DNA of 64,000 nt from Misgurnus anguillicaudatus. Its lineage: Eukaryota; Chordata; Actinopteri; Cypriniformes; Cobitidae. The notes beneath the pieces are model-generated. The model saw only the letters and a list, made by a program, of their open reading frames with translations. It was not told the DNA's origin and searched no databases. This document shows, piece after piece, positions 12,670 through 24,650 of this stretch. Numbering within the stretch: position 1 is the first letter of the stretch; each line of letters starts with the position of its first letter. The position numbers and the translations under genes are program-made. The stretch is from assembly GCF_027580225.2 (NCBI RefSeq), contig NC_073355.2:21263501-21327500 (forward strand), in the 5' to 3' direction.

Positions 12670-13612
12670 CACTGTGAGAAAAAATTGTCATGAAATGGTC
12701 GAAAGCTGTCACTGGAGTGGTACCCTTTGAAAAAAGTCCTACAATGTACCATTTAGATTTGTATACATTTGGCACCCATACAGTACTGTATGTATCTCTG
12801 AGGAACACATTTTAAAGATGCACTGTGAAACTTTTAGGAGAATCTCTTGACAGAAATGCAATAAAATACAGATAACTAGATCATCAGTAATGAACTGTAT
12901 TATTTTTATTACCCGAGAATGTCACCATTTTGCACCACTATTAGGGCTGTGTACTGGCAAGAATCTCATGTTACAGTACGTATAACACATTGGTTGGGAT
13001 GCAATATGTTGCGATACATTGTGATACTGTAAAGTGGGATGTGGTATATTGGGAAATTTCCTATTTTAGGAATATAATAGGATATATGTTAGGAAAGCTG
13101 ACATTTAGAACACACCACCGTGTGCAAACCTTAGCAAAAATATTGTGGCGCACAAATATCAGAGATAAGAAAAATGCCATCTAGTAGTCAAGATGTAAAC
13201 TCCAAACCAACAACTCTCATGAATCAGGTTTTCTATAAATCTACGAATCTATGATTTTTATTTATAAATAAATAATATTGCATTTTTGGAATTGACAAAG
13301 TACTGCCAATAATCACATCAATATTTTCTTATACCCCTAAATGGCATGTTTATACCCTAAACAGACAAGCTACTTTACAGAGTGCGTTGCGTCACTACGT
13401 TGTCTCAGACAATGACATGTTGTACTGTGGGGGCTACCGTAGCGTCACTATTAATTTCAAAAGTGAGGGATGAGACATTGGTTGCAATTCGCAATCTCAC
13501 TGCAAGATGCCTCTAAAATCTACACACAGCTTCTTTAACTATACGAGGGTGTACTTTTTAAAACGGTAATTGACGGCCCCAGTGACAGCTAAGGACCATT
13601 TTTTTTACAGTG
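12670..13612. mobile_element. DNA transposon remnant with CACTGT ends
   Basis: The left end 'cactgtgagaaaaaattgtc' followed by 'agctgtcactgg' is matched, reverse-complemented, by the right end (13566-13612: 'ccagtgacagct' then a T-run and 'acagtg'). The middle has no transposase. About 943 bp, non-autonomous or decayed. Confidence 0.5.
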
Positions 13613-13883
13613 TAGTGAAATATCATTTTACCAGCCATATTATGTTTTCTTTAAATCTAATAATGTCAGCAATCATTTCTGGAGTTAGATTCAAGGGCAA
13701 AGGTACTGTGTAGAGTATATGTGTGTGAATAAGTGTATTCTGAAATAGGAGAAAGAGTCAATTATATTATCAGATCGTCTGGGTTTTTTGCACATTTTTG
13801 TGTTATTTGTGTTTGTTCTCTCATGTGATCTAGTAACGAAGCTGCAAAATGCAGCATCACATTTGCATAGATACATACACACC

Positions 13884-15435
13884 CGTTCTTCGATGTATAG
13901 CGTATTTTACACAAAAGCATTTTTTATGAGTAAGGGGATTTCTAAGTGGGCTATTGTCACAAAATTTCCACCAGATGTAGCCATCAAGTCAAATATTGAA
14001 TTCACACAAAGAAATCAGAACATTTAAGTATACAAGTTAAGTCATAATAAGTAAAGTGAAATGACACAGGGAATAAGTATTGAACACTCTTTATTTAATA
14101 CTTTGTAGAAAAGCCTTTGTTGGTGATTACAGCTTCTAGACGCCTCTTGTATGAAGAGACCAGTCGTCTGCATTGCTCAGGAGTGATTCTGGCCCATTCT
14201 TCCACACAAATGCTCTTTAAGTCTTGAAGGTTCCTTTGGCCGCTTTTATGAACTTAGATCTTCAGTTCTCTCCATAGATTTTCTATGGGATTTAGGTCAG
14301 GTGATTGACTGGGCCATTCAAGCAACTTGATTTTCTTTCTTTGAAACCACTTTATTGTTTCTTTGGCCTTGTGTTTGGGATCATTGTCTTGCTGAAGTGT
14401 CCATCCTCTTTCATTTTCAGCTTTCTGGTAGATGGCAACAGATGTTTATCCAGAATGTCCCAGTACACTTCTCCATTCATCCTGTCTTCAATAATATGAA
14501 ATCTGCCAGTATCCCTTGCTGAAAAGCAGCCCCAAACCATGATGCTTCCAGCCCCAAACTTAACTGTTGGTATGGTGTTCTTGTGGTGGTGGGCAGTGCC
14601 ATTTCTTCTCAAAACATAGTGTGTAGAATGACTGCCAAAAAGTTAAATTTGGCTTTCATCTGACCATACTATAGTCTCCCAATAATCCACAGGCTTCTCC
14701 AAATACTCTTTCGCAAACTTTAACCGAGCCTCAACATGCTTTTTGTTCAGCAATAGAGTTTTGCGTGGTTGGTGTGCATGGATGCCATGGTGGTTCAGTG
14801 CATTGCTTATAGTTTTGTTTGAAACAACAGTACCTGCTAATGCAAGGTCTTCCTGAAGTTCTGCCCGATTGGTTCTTGGCTCTTGGAAAACTCTCCTGAT
14901 TATTCTTTGGACTCCTCGGACAGGGTTCTTACGTGGAGCACCTGATCCTGGCCGGTTTATGGTCAAGTGATGCTCTTTCCATTTGGAAAGTGGTCACAGG
15001 AACATTCAGCATTCTGGAAATGTGCCTTTAACCATTCCTATCAAAATGCTTTTCAACGATAAGATTACGAAGAACTTGAGAGAGTTCTTTGCTTGTATCC
15101 ATCATGAAGTCGTTCCTGTGTGCCTCCTGGGTAATGAGAAGCCTTTATAGGCCATCAATTGACCTAAAGCAGCTGATATCAATTAGTACAGATAGGGGGC
15201 AGGGTTTCTCTCTCAATACTGACAGATTTCAGGTGATCTCCTGGCTTTCTATGCCATTTTGCACCTTGTTTTCTTCATATGTTCAATACTTATTCCTTGT
15301 GTCATTTCATTTTATTTATTATGACTCAACTTGTATACTTAAATGTTCTGATTTCTTTGTATGAATTCAATATTCACTTAGAAATCCCCTTACTGATAAA
15401 AATGCTGATGTGTCAAATACTTATTTTCCCTGCTG
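13884..15435 (-). mobile_element. Tc1/mariner element, degraded
   Basis: Long terminal inverted repeats of about 200 bp. The right end, read inward, starts CAGCAGGGAAAATAAG and continues through 'agtaaggggatttctaag' to 'aagtatacaag'. The same words occur at 13901-14080 on the left. A TA dinucleotide sits at 15436-15437. The left outermost 15-20 bp no longer match, and the left repeat has about 45 extra bases around 13945-13990. The transposase lies between the repeats on the minus strand and is broken, so the copy is inactive. Confidence 0.88.
14095..15105 (-). pseudogene. Tc1-like transposase pseudogene
   Basis: DDE-type transposase of the Tc1/mariner superfamily. From the start (MMDTSKELSQVLRNLIVEKH) the frame reads into HTH-type DNA-binding sequence (GSGAPRKN, RTNRAELQEDL), the first catalytic segment VWSDESQI, then [13 protein letters not shown], the second catalytic Asp in QQDNDPKH, and [15 protein letters not shown], ending in ANKGF-type ITNKGFSTKY. 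Damage seen: a stop after HFDRNG, a stop after SDESQI, a one-base frameshift before [11 protein letters not shown], and a stop after LWRELKI. At least four lesions over about 337 codons, so non-functional. Confidence 0.93.
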
Positions 15436-15437
15436 TA

Positions 15438-17065
15438 TGTTACATAAGTTCATAAAAATCTATGCAATTAGATTTGTAGCCTTAGGCCTTCACTTAGATA
15501 AGGAAACACACAGATATTTTGGAAATCCATCCCAGAAAAGCCTAAAATCACTGAAAGTGCCAGAATCTGTACAATAACTGAGAAGCAAAGTGTGAAATAA
15601 AATAGGACTACTGTATGAGGCATCATCACCAACAACAAAGCATTCCTTCAATAAACAGGCAGAAATGACGCACACCTTCATACAATTGTGTCATTAGTCA
15701 CCTGCACTATCATAGTATACAGCATGCATACTGCATAGTGCAGATTTAAACAATCACACAGATTAAAATGTAGAAAAATGATAGTAAACAGTCAATTACG
15801 TTACCATAGTCTAGAAAGTGCAATAAAAGACACATGGAAGTCCTTGCAATATAAAAAATGTCACTTTGAAGTATTCTAGCATTAGTATGCCCAGGACATT
15901 ACTGTCAGATCTGGGGACCTAACTGAAATATAAAAAATAATGCAAGAATAGATGGGTGTAATATAAAGAGTTCATTTGCATTAAAGCACCAATTGGCAAG
16001 ATTTGAGGAGTTCCTCATTTGCCGTGATAAATTAAGGAAGATCTGTGCAGGGAGAAGAGCTTGTGCAGCCATATCTGCACAGATATTTGCTGCCTAATTT
16101 ACATACAGTTTGCCCAAGTATACGTGATGACTAAAAAGAATGAAATGGATTTTAATATTTCTTTCAGAAATCTCACAATGTGCCAGACAAATCTATAAAC
16201 TATTACAGGAAAAATGAAAACAGCGCACAAAATAAGGATAAATAGTGCATATTAAAATAAAGAAGAATATAGATTGTTTGCCATGGTGATCCATCAGACC
16301 GTGTTGTGAATGAAGATGATTTAAATAACATAGTAATCAATGACCTCACTCTGATCCATGACTTTTTCAATCATGTGTCTGACATGAGAAAAATGCTTTA
16401 CCACAGATCACAAACCGACAGTAAAGTAGGAGACTTTGAAATTAATGGTAGTGCATGCCTCATCAGACAGGAAAAGGAAATGAATACTGTATGTGTGTGA
16501 GGGCAAGCGAGAGAGAGATAGAAATAGAGAGAGAGAGACTGAAATGTAGCAAACTGTATTCTCAATGTCACACTAAGCCACTGGTAAATGGTATGCATCC
16601 TCCAGTACTATGCGCAGTTGCTACTGAGTGGGCGATTTGCAAACGAGAATGGAAAAAGGAAGGAGATATTGAGAGAGATTGAAGGAGGTGTGGCTGTCAA
16701 TCAAGACCAAATCAGAAAGCCACCACATAGCCACTGTGTTGCGATTTGTGTGGAGAAGTAATCACCTGGACGAGCACACATCTAACTTTAAAAGTAGAGA
16801 TGTCAGTCTTTATCAGTGTGCATTTATTGAGTCAGCAGACGAACCCTACAGCCCAAATCACTGCATTACAATGTCCACATCCTGAAGTTAGGTAGTACGT
16901 CACGTCACAAGCCACATCCGTTACGACTAGCACATCTGCCGTTTCCGCAGCAAAGCTAATGTTAAATAATTTCCACATAGAGCTTGTGTCAGAAAACCGA
17001 ATCCCATGCCTGATGCAAAATGCAACGACAATCTGTGAGATGCTGCAATTTATAGAATGATTTAG
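15438..17065. other. Non-coding DNA
   Basis: No gene recognised. 16505-16540 is GA-rich. The stretch 15985-16125 is less AT-biased and could be a conserved non-coding element, but that cannot be judged without alignments. Confidence 0.45.
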
Positions 17066-17190
17066 TGTAGATTTATGCATTTGACAAGCTTTCATCACAC
17101 ATGCAGTGCACTGAGATCATGCATTTTATTTGTTTATGTGTTCCTTGGGATTCGAACCCATAATGTTGCACTACCAGTTGAGCAACAGGA
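17066..17190 (-). mobile_element. tRNA-derived SINE copy
   Basis: On the minus strand: an A-box-like 'ttgctcaactggtagtgc', a B-box 'gggttcgaatcc', 'caaggaacaca', then a shortened tail ending 'caaatgcataaat'. Same family as 3424-3554, with an internal deletion. The tRNA-like part lacks a complete cloverleaf, so it is not called as a tRNA gene. Confidence 0.7.
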
Positions 17191-19081
17191 ACAGCCGGTA
17201 AAGAAAAAAAATGAAGTCTGCGCCGATTTATTGGCTCTTGTTCGCAGTGTGGGTGTCCAGCAGGAATCCACAGCATGCAGTCTGTCTTGCAGTAAAGCCA
17301 CTGAAAATGAACTCATTAAATGTGGGATTAGAACAGGGGAGAGGGCGGATGGGGTGGGAGTTTAGATAACAGAACTATGGCTGACTAATAGAGGGTCAGA
17401 ATGAATGGGTGAAAGAAAACAGTGCAAAGAGAGTGAAAGATGAAGCGATAAGGGTAATTTAATGAGAGCAGGAAGGAGAATGCAATTTATGCTATGTGTT
17501 TCTTATCCAAAGAGCATTAAAGTAAAGGTCCTTTATTTGTCATACTCCATAAAGTGGAGCAGCTGAAATACCTGTCAACCTGTGGTGCAACCTTTCAGTC
17601 TAAATGGAAAACCATCAGTACGAAGGAAAATCCATTAGGGCTGAATCTTACGCTGATGTGATAATGTAGGAAATGCACCAAAAAGCACAAATAAGGTCCT
17701 AATAGGACCTTGTTTATTAATCTGCGTAATTTTTAATAAAATGGGTTCTGATTTAAAATGTCAAGCTGACATCATTGTGACTGACCTTTTTAATAAATAA
17801 AATTAAGGATTTTTCAATTGTATTAAATTTATTTAAATGGTTATAAATTGCTTAAAATCATGTACCTTCATTTTTTATAATAATGGAACTACCAAATGAA
17901 ATTTGAGTCACTGTGTGAGATTATGAAAAAAGACCGGAGATTTTGTGTATCTGTAGACTCAAAAAAAAAGATTGCCTTCAATACACTTGACCTGAAAAAC
18001 CCGATCTGGAGTCAATTGCCTTTGAGACTTCATAACGTCTCTACTCACAGTTCTATTATGTTGTACAGCTTAGTGTTATACCTGGTTAAGGTTATCAATT
18101 GATTTCTAAGTAGGCATTCAACAAATCAGTTTAGATCAGATCTTATCTAAACTCCCTTTCAGTGCAGCTATTACAGAGACTATCTTCCTGGAGCAAGTGC
18201 CTTGGTCAAGGGCATTATGGTGCCAGCTCATGACTTAAGGAATGTGTACACCGAGGGTCCTCAACTACTTTTTTCGGGGGCCAGATTGTAAAATTCCAAG
18301 TATAGCCAGTCATATAGCCAGTTTTCCTCTCAATGACTAAATTAGCACTACATGTTTTCTTTTTTATATATTTTAAAGATATATAGGCTAAACTCCCTAG
18401 TGGCAGTCGTAATGAAATTGAGGTGTAATCGTAAATCTGTCATGGGAGAGAAGCTCATTCCAGCACAAGAGCCTTCAATATACGAATATATTTATACTTA
18501 ATTATTTACTTATCAGTAATTAATAACTTTTAAAGTATTTAAGTGTTACTGATTAAGTGAAACAAAATAAAGGACTAATAATTTTCACTTTGCACACACT
18601 GTTTTGATTGAAGCACACTGAAATAAATCACTTCCGGTCGACGTGTCACCTGCAGTGTAGTCGCACAAGCTCGAATTGGATCAGATATTTATGCACCCAC
18701 AGATGGCCTCCTTATGAGTCCCTTTCCATGTTGTTGGCCTTCATCTACAGTGTAAAGGTAAAAGTAACCACTCTGAATTTAAATCAGCCTATGGCAGCTT
18801 CTCACTCCAAAGACTGCAGCATCCGGAGGTTGCATTTCTGCATACGTCATTAAATCTAATTTCAGAATATTAACAATTATAAAGTTGACTATTATTCTTA
18901 GTAAATCGTAAATATGTTTATTATTTGTGAATATAATGCTCAGTTAACCTAAACTTGATGACGTATGCAGTCTGCATATGCGACCTCCGGACACTGTAGC
19001 CTTCCGATTGAGAGACGGCCAAAGATGACTGGCAGGCTGGATAAAGATGATTGGAGGGCCCCACTTGGCCTGACTAGCCCT
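17191..19081. other. Non-coding DNA with repeat debris
   Basis: From about 18252 'gggtcctcaactactttttt' resembles one end of a hAT-type element, but the matching end is not found. No host exon seen. Confidence 0.4.
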
Positions 19082-19886
19082 GGTGTACACCAAAGTTTAA
19101 ACGTGGCTGAAAACGGCAGGTGGACGCTGACTGTAGGCGCTTTCCAGCTTTTTATCAACTGAGCGCTATGGTTGCTATGATGCTTTGTCATTGAACGATG
19201 CGCCGGTTGGTTGTTGTGATATCTGTCCAACCCTCCTCCACTGTGTTTGGATGGCCGAGTGAGAAGTGACAAGCTGTGGCCAGTAGCATAAACATAGCCG
19301 TGACGTTAAGACTGCATCTTAAGAATGATTCTGACTAACTAGCAATTAGTTTGGGCTAATCAGTCTTATTATTTGGATTTAAATTAGACCGATCTACCTT
19401 TCTATGTAACATACTTAAAACAGTTATGATCAGTCTTGAAGAAAAAAATTCATGACTAACTTTTAAGACTAGTCTTAAAGTTTTATGCAATCGGCCACTG
19501 AGCGTTGAACATTTTTTAATTCTTTGCGCTCAGTGCTAAGTGCGTTAAACACTGAAAAAAAATGATTCTTTGAATTTAATCAATTTTTTTAAGGTAAGTG
19601 GTTGCAATCAATTTATTTAAGCTACATTTAAACAAAGGTTTTATATTTCATTTTACTTTACTAATCTTTTTTGTTTAAATGTAGCTTAAATAAATTGATT
19701 GCAACCACTTACCTTAAAAAAATTGATTAAATTCAATGAATCATTTTTTTCAGTGAACTTCAGAGTGCTGGCGTTCAGCGCAGAAAAAAAACACCAGCTG
19801 CTGGCTTTTTTGAAAAGTGCGCCGCTCCATAGGAAACAAATTTAAAAAACATACGCTGGCGTAAACGACTTGGTGTGCACATCCCC
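19082..19886. mobile_element. Non-autonomous DNA transposon (GTGTACACCAA family)
   Basis: The left part 'ggtgtacaccaaagt...cggctgaaaac' matches, in reverse orientation, the element at 34579-35225, including 'ggttggttgttgtgatat' and 'ccactgtgtttggatggccg'. The right end is 'ttggtgtgcacatcccct'. The copy is interrupted by the palindromic MITE at 19550-19755, and probably by another AGTCTTAAG-rich element at about 19280-19498. Confidence 0.55.
19550..19755. mobile_element. Palindromic MITE, CACTGAAAAAAATGATT ends
   Basis: It starts CACTGAAAAAAATGATT and ends with the reverse complement. Both arms carry 'aaggtaagtggttgcaatca', so about 95 bp folds back on itself around a short loop. A second copy is at 28684-28887. 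Confidence 0.85.
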
Positions 19887-20002
19887 TTAGGGATTGATAT
19901 GAAGAACTCAAATGTAAAACACCAAAGCATGATTTCTTGTTAAATAGCATTTTTAACAGACTTAATGTATTCCGCCGTGGGTGGGATAAAGCAGATTGTG
20001 TG

Positions 20003-20247
20003 CACTCTTAAAATGGCTGGGTTATTTTTGACCCATAATGGGTAAATATTGGACAGAACACATGCTGGGTTACAAATGAACCCGTGCTGTGTAAAAATGA
20101 CCCAATGTTGGGTTGATGTTATCCAACCATGGGGTAGAATAACCCAGCAGGTGGGTTTAAAACAACCCAGCATTGGGTCAATTTTAACCCAGCATGTGTT
20201 CTGTCTATTTACCCATTATGGGTCAAAAAGAACCCATTTTAAGAGTG
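20003..20247. mobile_element. MITE with CACTCTTAAAATGG inverted ends
   Basis: Exact 14-bp inverted termini CACTCTTAAAATGG. The interior is rich in 'aacccagc'/'gctgggtt' words in both orientations. About 245 bp, non-coding. TGTG lies on both sides and may be the target duplication. Confidence 0.85.
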
Positions 20248-20439
20248 TGTGAACATATTTGATGAAAGTATAGTACGTGTCGAAAGCATTTGGTTACGAT
20301 CATTATTTCATTTTTGATTATGGTGGTGTTTAACAGCTTTTGCATCCAGTGTTGGGAATTAACTTCTTCTTCTTCTTCCTTTATTTCTTTACGCCATTCC
20401 AGCATCTACGGCTATTTTCATGGCGAGAACCAGTTAAAC

Positions 20440-20570
20440 CATACACAAGTTGTATTCATACAAGTTGATCCATACACAGGTTGGGAGAGGGACAATTTGG
20501 CATCTCTAACTTGCATGTTTTTGGCCTGTGGGAAGAAACTGGAGTACCTGGTGTAAACCCATGCTGACAC
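20440..20570 (-). mobile_element. V-SINE fragment
   Basis: 'cttgcatgtttttggcctgtgggaagaaactggagtacc' followed by 'gtaaacccatgctgacacagg' is the V-domain core of vertebrate V-SINEs read in antisense, diverged and without its tRNA head. Confidence 0.5.
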
Positions 20571-20929
20571 AGGAAGGAGAGTTAACTACAAGTGATGACG
20601 CTATCCTAACTTAACTAAATTTTTCTGTAGCTTGACATCAGTTACTTTTAAGACAGTGTAGCTTTAACAGTAGTTAAATACCTTATCCAGCAAGTATGTA
20701 GCGCGACCAGGCGCTACCTTTGCCTGCAATGCCATGGCTAGAAGGGACACAGCAAACGCTAAAATCACATGAAATTGAGCAGTGCAGCAGCGTCTTTTTC
20801 TCTTCTTATTAGATCACAAACTAAAATTGTTCGCTACTGCCATTTACTGTTCTGTCACGCATCTTTGCGAAGATCATCTGATTATTACATAAAGAACGTG
20901 CTGGAGTAAAGTCCACACGCCCATCCTAT

Positions 20930-21093
20930 TATTATGTCTGTGATGGAGCATGATGGCAGAATCTGAAGATGTAGAGATTATGCATTGGCTTATTTGTCCA
21001 AGTTCATTAAAGTTGACACGTTCATATGTAATCTGTGCAAACAAAAGATTTGTTTGTCTGCGTCAAAAACTTCAAGCACATACAAGTGAGTAA
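20930..21093 (+). pseudogene. hAT transposase N-terminal remnant (BED finger)
   Basis: Reading from about 20936 gives MSVMEHDGRI, a stop, then LAYLSKFIKVDTFICNLC-KQKICLSASKTSSTYK, close to the first half of a BED zinc finger (CxxC pair, then the TSS motif that precedes the His pair in intact hAT proteins). 'gtgagtaa' just after it could be the splice donor of transposase exon 1. The in-frame stop and missing remainder make it a relic. Confidence 0.5.
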
Positions 21094-21254
21094 TAACAAT
21101 TTTAAATGTACTATCCTGGTTTATATCAAATGTGTATTTCTATTTAATTGCAGTGATTAATACACTGATGAATCTAGTGACTGTATTTCCCACTGATCAC
21201 TTAAACTATGGTGGTGTGCCATAATCCAATCTGTCCTGCCACAGTTTTGTAATA

Positions 21255-21525
21255 CAGTGGTTCTCAAACTTTTTCAGCGTGCGGCCCCCCTTGTGTATGG
21301 TGCATTCCTTCGCGGCCCTCCTAAAGAAAATTTATGACAATTTTGTTCTAAAACATGACATTTTAATTAGACAAAACATATTAAAGTATACAAAGTAGTG
21401 CTGTTGGTTAGTAGCCTTATTTTTTTAGGTTTAATTACACAGAATTTATGAAAAAATTATGTATTTTATAAAATGTCATAAAACTGGGGCCCCCCTGGCC
21501 CCTGCCCCCAGTTTGAGAACCACTG
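21255..21525. mobile_element. hAT MITE with perfect 8-bp TSD
   Basis: CAGTGGTTCTCAAACT at the left, its reverse complement AGTTTGAGAACCACTG at the right, and an identical 8-bp flank TTGTAATA at 21247-21254 and 21526-21533. 271 bp, non-coding. Inserted into the older hAT element 20347-22117. Confidence 0.95.
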
Positions 21526-22117
21526 TTGTAATAAGCCCATAAGGAAACTAACATTGTGTTTGCGTCATTACATTGACAAAAATTCAGATATGGAAGATCA
21601 AACCACAAAGGCAATGATTTAATTATAAACCTTAGTTTGTTGATCACAATTATTAATAACCATTCATAAATATTATTATAAAAGCTGTAATAAAAGTTTC
21701 ATTTTTTTTGCTATTTTTTTCCATTTTTTATGTCTATTCATTGGCAATTTTGCAGACTGTGAGACTGCAGACTCAAGAAAGTAAAAGTACACAATTTTTA
21801 TGTAATCAGATATTAAATCAATTTTAATATGCAATATAAAAGGAATACACAGTATGATTCTATGCTTTAAAATGTATGTAGTGACAATGTTTTAGTAAAG
21901 TATTTTTTCCCAAGACAAACACTCTGATAAAGCACAGATGCTTGGAAAATTTACTCAAAGTACTCAAGTAGTGTCCGCCTCTGATTTTTATACATTAAAC
22001 TTGTAGTGTAGCTAACTACTTTTTCAGATGGCTGGCTTGGCTGTTGTTTAATTACTTATACATGTAAGTAGCTTGTAGCTTATCTAACTATAGTTTCAGG
22101 GTAGTTTCCCAACACTG

Positions 22118-22942
22118 TTTGCTTCTGCTACTTCCTTATCTTTAACCATCATCTGTTGTTGGTAGATCTTTTACATGCACATTCTACAGTATTTCTTTAA
22201 GAACGTTGCAGTGTTTTGTTAATAGTTTATGTGGGAATAGTCACATCCATAATAACAGCTTAACAAGCTAATTAGGATGATATTGTATTATGTAAAATAA
22301 CCTCTCTGGCATTCAAATTCTAATAAAATCTGACTTGAACTAAACATATATTGGTTGTTTTATTAATGCTGCTTACAGCATAAAGGCTGTTTCTCAGACA
22401 CTTGAAAAAAAGATGACCAAAACAAGAACAAAATGTTAATGAAAAGTATAAAAGAAATAACACAGCTGTTTGTAATGCAACAAACAGCAGTCAATTGCTG
22501 TAAAACCCATTTAAAACGACACACTTGTTTTTTCACCAGGCAGGTGGTGAGCTGTGTTTGATTTAAAAACAGCCGTAGATCTGTTTGCAACCTGCCCTGC
22601 TCGCAACTTTCAAGAACACAATGAACGGATCTCACAGTGCAGCTTTCCTATTGTGATGTACTCTGATTCTTGACTTGAATCAACAAGCGTAGCATGCAAG
22701 CAATTATTTTGAGTTCAAATAATCGAAAATGAAAACTGTTTTTGTTTTTCAGTCCCATTCGCCCTTTTCGCAGCATGTTCTAAGACATGCCTTATTAACA
22801 TCATTGCATTGTTTAACCATTTTATATTTAAAGCATTGTTTGCTTTAAAATACACGTGTAGTACAAGAACGGGTATCAGTCCTTCAAGCAACATAAAGTG
22901 TTTGACAAAAAGTTATATATAATATAAGAGTTATAATAGTTT
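22118..22942. other. Non-coding DNA without recognised features
   Basis: No exon or defined repeat seen. Confidence 0.5.
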
Positions 22943-23516
22943 CTCTTTTAGTGTGAGAAAAACACTCATAAATGCAACTTTTCTGTCAATGCTGGATTTT
23001 GGGGTTATTTTATTTATGCATGCAAATCAGTCTTGTATGAGATTGTTGGTTGGCTATCCTTGCAAAATCGCAGGCTGGAGCATTGGCATATTTTTCTCTT
23101 TAAGGCCATACTTCACAAACGGCCTACTTATTTATGTTCTCTTTTGACTCTTAAAGTAACTTCCAGGGAAGGTAATCTTCAATCACACGGGCAAATCTTG
23201 TATGACATTCAACGAACAAGACATTCACATTTTTGGTGAAAGTGCTTTCAAAGTTTTTGCACTCTTATCTTGGTATATTTTTCAGAACCAGATAAAATGG
23301 GACTATGTTTAAAATTAGGATAAAGTACTAAATGCGCACGTGCTGTTACTGAACACTTGTTAAGATGATGTTAAACTGTAAATAGCTTTTTCTTCTTTGA
23401 TGTTAAATGTTGTTGTTTTGTTTTCATTGTATCATGTATTTTGTTTTCATTTTCAGGACTCCCTTGAAAAAGAGATTTTGAATCTCAAAGGGATTATTTT
23501 CCTGGCAAAATAAAAG
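22943..23516 (+). pseudogene. LINE (L1-like) ORF2 3' end, truncated
   Basis: C-terminal end of a non-LTR retrotransposon ORF2. Pieces in shifting frames read KTLINATFLSMLDFGVIL, then LEHWHIFLFKAILHKRP-TYLCSLL, then ESAFKVFALLSWYIFQNQ. It is followed by the typical tail 'gactcccttgaaaaagagatt...aatctcaaaggg' and ends in 'aaaataaaag'. The reverse transcriptase and endonuclease are absent and several frameshifts are present. A 5'-truncated dead insertion. Confidence 0.7.
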
Positions 23517-24650
23517 TAACAGCACCTTAAAGGTGCTGTAGTATATGCTTGCTGTACTGTATTACAGTCATGGCCAAAAGTGTTGGCATTCATGGTAAAT
23601 TATGCAAAGAAATCTTTAAACAAATAATTTACAAAATCAAGATGCTTTCCAATAGGTTTTATCGTAGTTTTTGTCCAACTCCATTGACTTGGTATAACTC
23701 CGCCACCGGGAACGTTTTTTTGTATTCTTGCAATTGGCAAAGGCGGATTATCGGCACCAACTGGGCTGGATTATCTATTATTCAAGCTCTCAACGGAAGA
23801 ATATATGGGTGTGAGGCGTTTGGAAAAATAGGTCCACAAGTTAATAACGAATGCTAAAACAGCTTCTGGAAAGCATCTTTTGCAGCGATTTTTGTGTGAG
23901 CATATCAGTGAACACCCCTGACACAGAGTGAGTTTCACGTCTTTGTAAACAAAGTTTAATACATTTTAGGAAGGATTGTTCCAGTATGCAGCCATTGTAG
24001 AGGTGGTGGGGTGATACACAGAAACCGAAAATTCTCGGGCCAACATCATATGTCGAAATTTCAGTCAAAACCACTCCATCCCATCACAAACAATCCGAAA
24101 ACAGGACTTCAAGTGCAAAACACCGAACTTGTCCTTTAATGAAAAAAATCACCAAAAATATGAAGTTTCATTAAAGTAAAACAATTTAAAGTGGTGGTGA
24201 AATTACATTATGAATTTCTCTAATACACACTGGACACAATTATTGGCACCCCTTTATTTAATCCTCTTTGCCACATCCATTTGCAAGGATAACAGCTCAG
24301 AGTCTTCTCTTGTAATGTCTGATGAGGTTGAAGAATTCATGCCAGGTGATCTTAGATTATTCCTCCATACAGAATTTCTCCAGACCCTTCATATGTTGCT
24401 GCTCTCTCCTCCTCAGTCATTTTCTGTATGGCTCAGGTCAGGGAACTGGGAAGGCTTTGGCAGAACCTTCATTTTCTGCTCAGTGACCCATTTTTTGTTG
24501 ATTTTGATGTTTGCTTTGAATCAATGTCTTGAAGAAAGATTGAATCACGACCCATTATAAGATTTCTAGCAAAGCAAGTCAGGTTTTGACTTTTCTTTTT
24601 TTTGGTATTTGATATAATCCATGATGCAATGCATCCTAATAAGATGTCCA

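Larger units (their letters stand above)
20347..22117 (+). mobile_element. Internally deleted hAT transposon
   Basis: Starts CAGTGTTGGGAA and ends TTCCCAACACTG, typical hAT termini, flanked by TTTGCATC (20339-20346) and TTTGCTTC (22118-22125), a 7/8 match for an 8-bp target duplication. It keeps a 5' transposase remnant with a BED-type zinc finger (20930-21093) but no catalytic domain. It hosts a V-SINE piece near the left end and a younger hAT MITE at 21255-21525. Confidence 0.8.
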
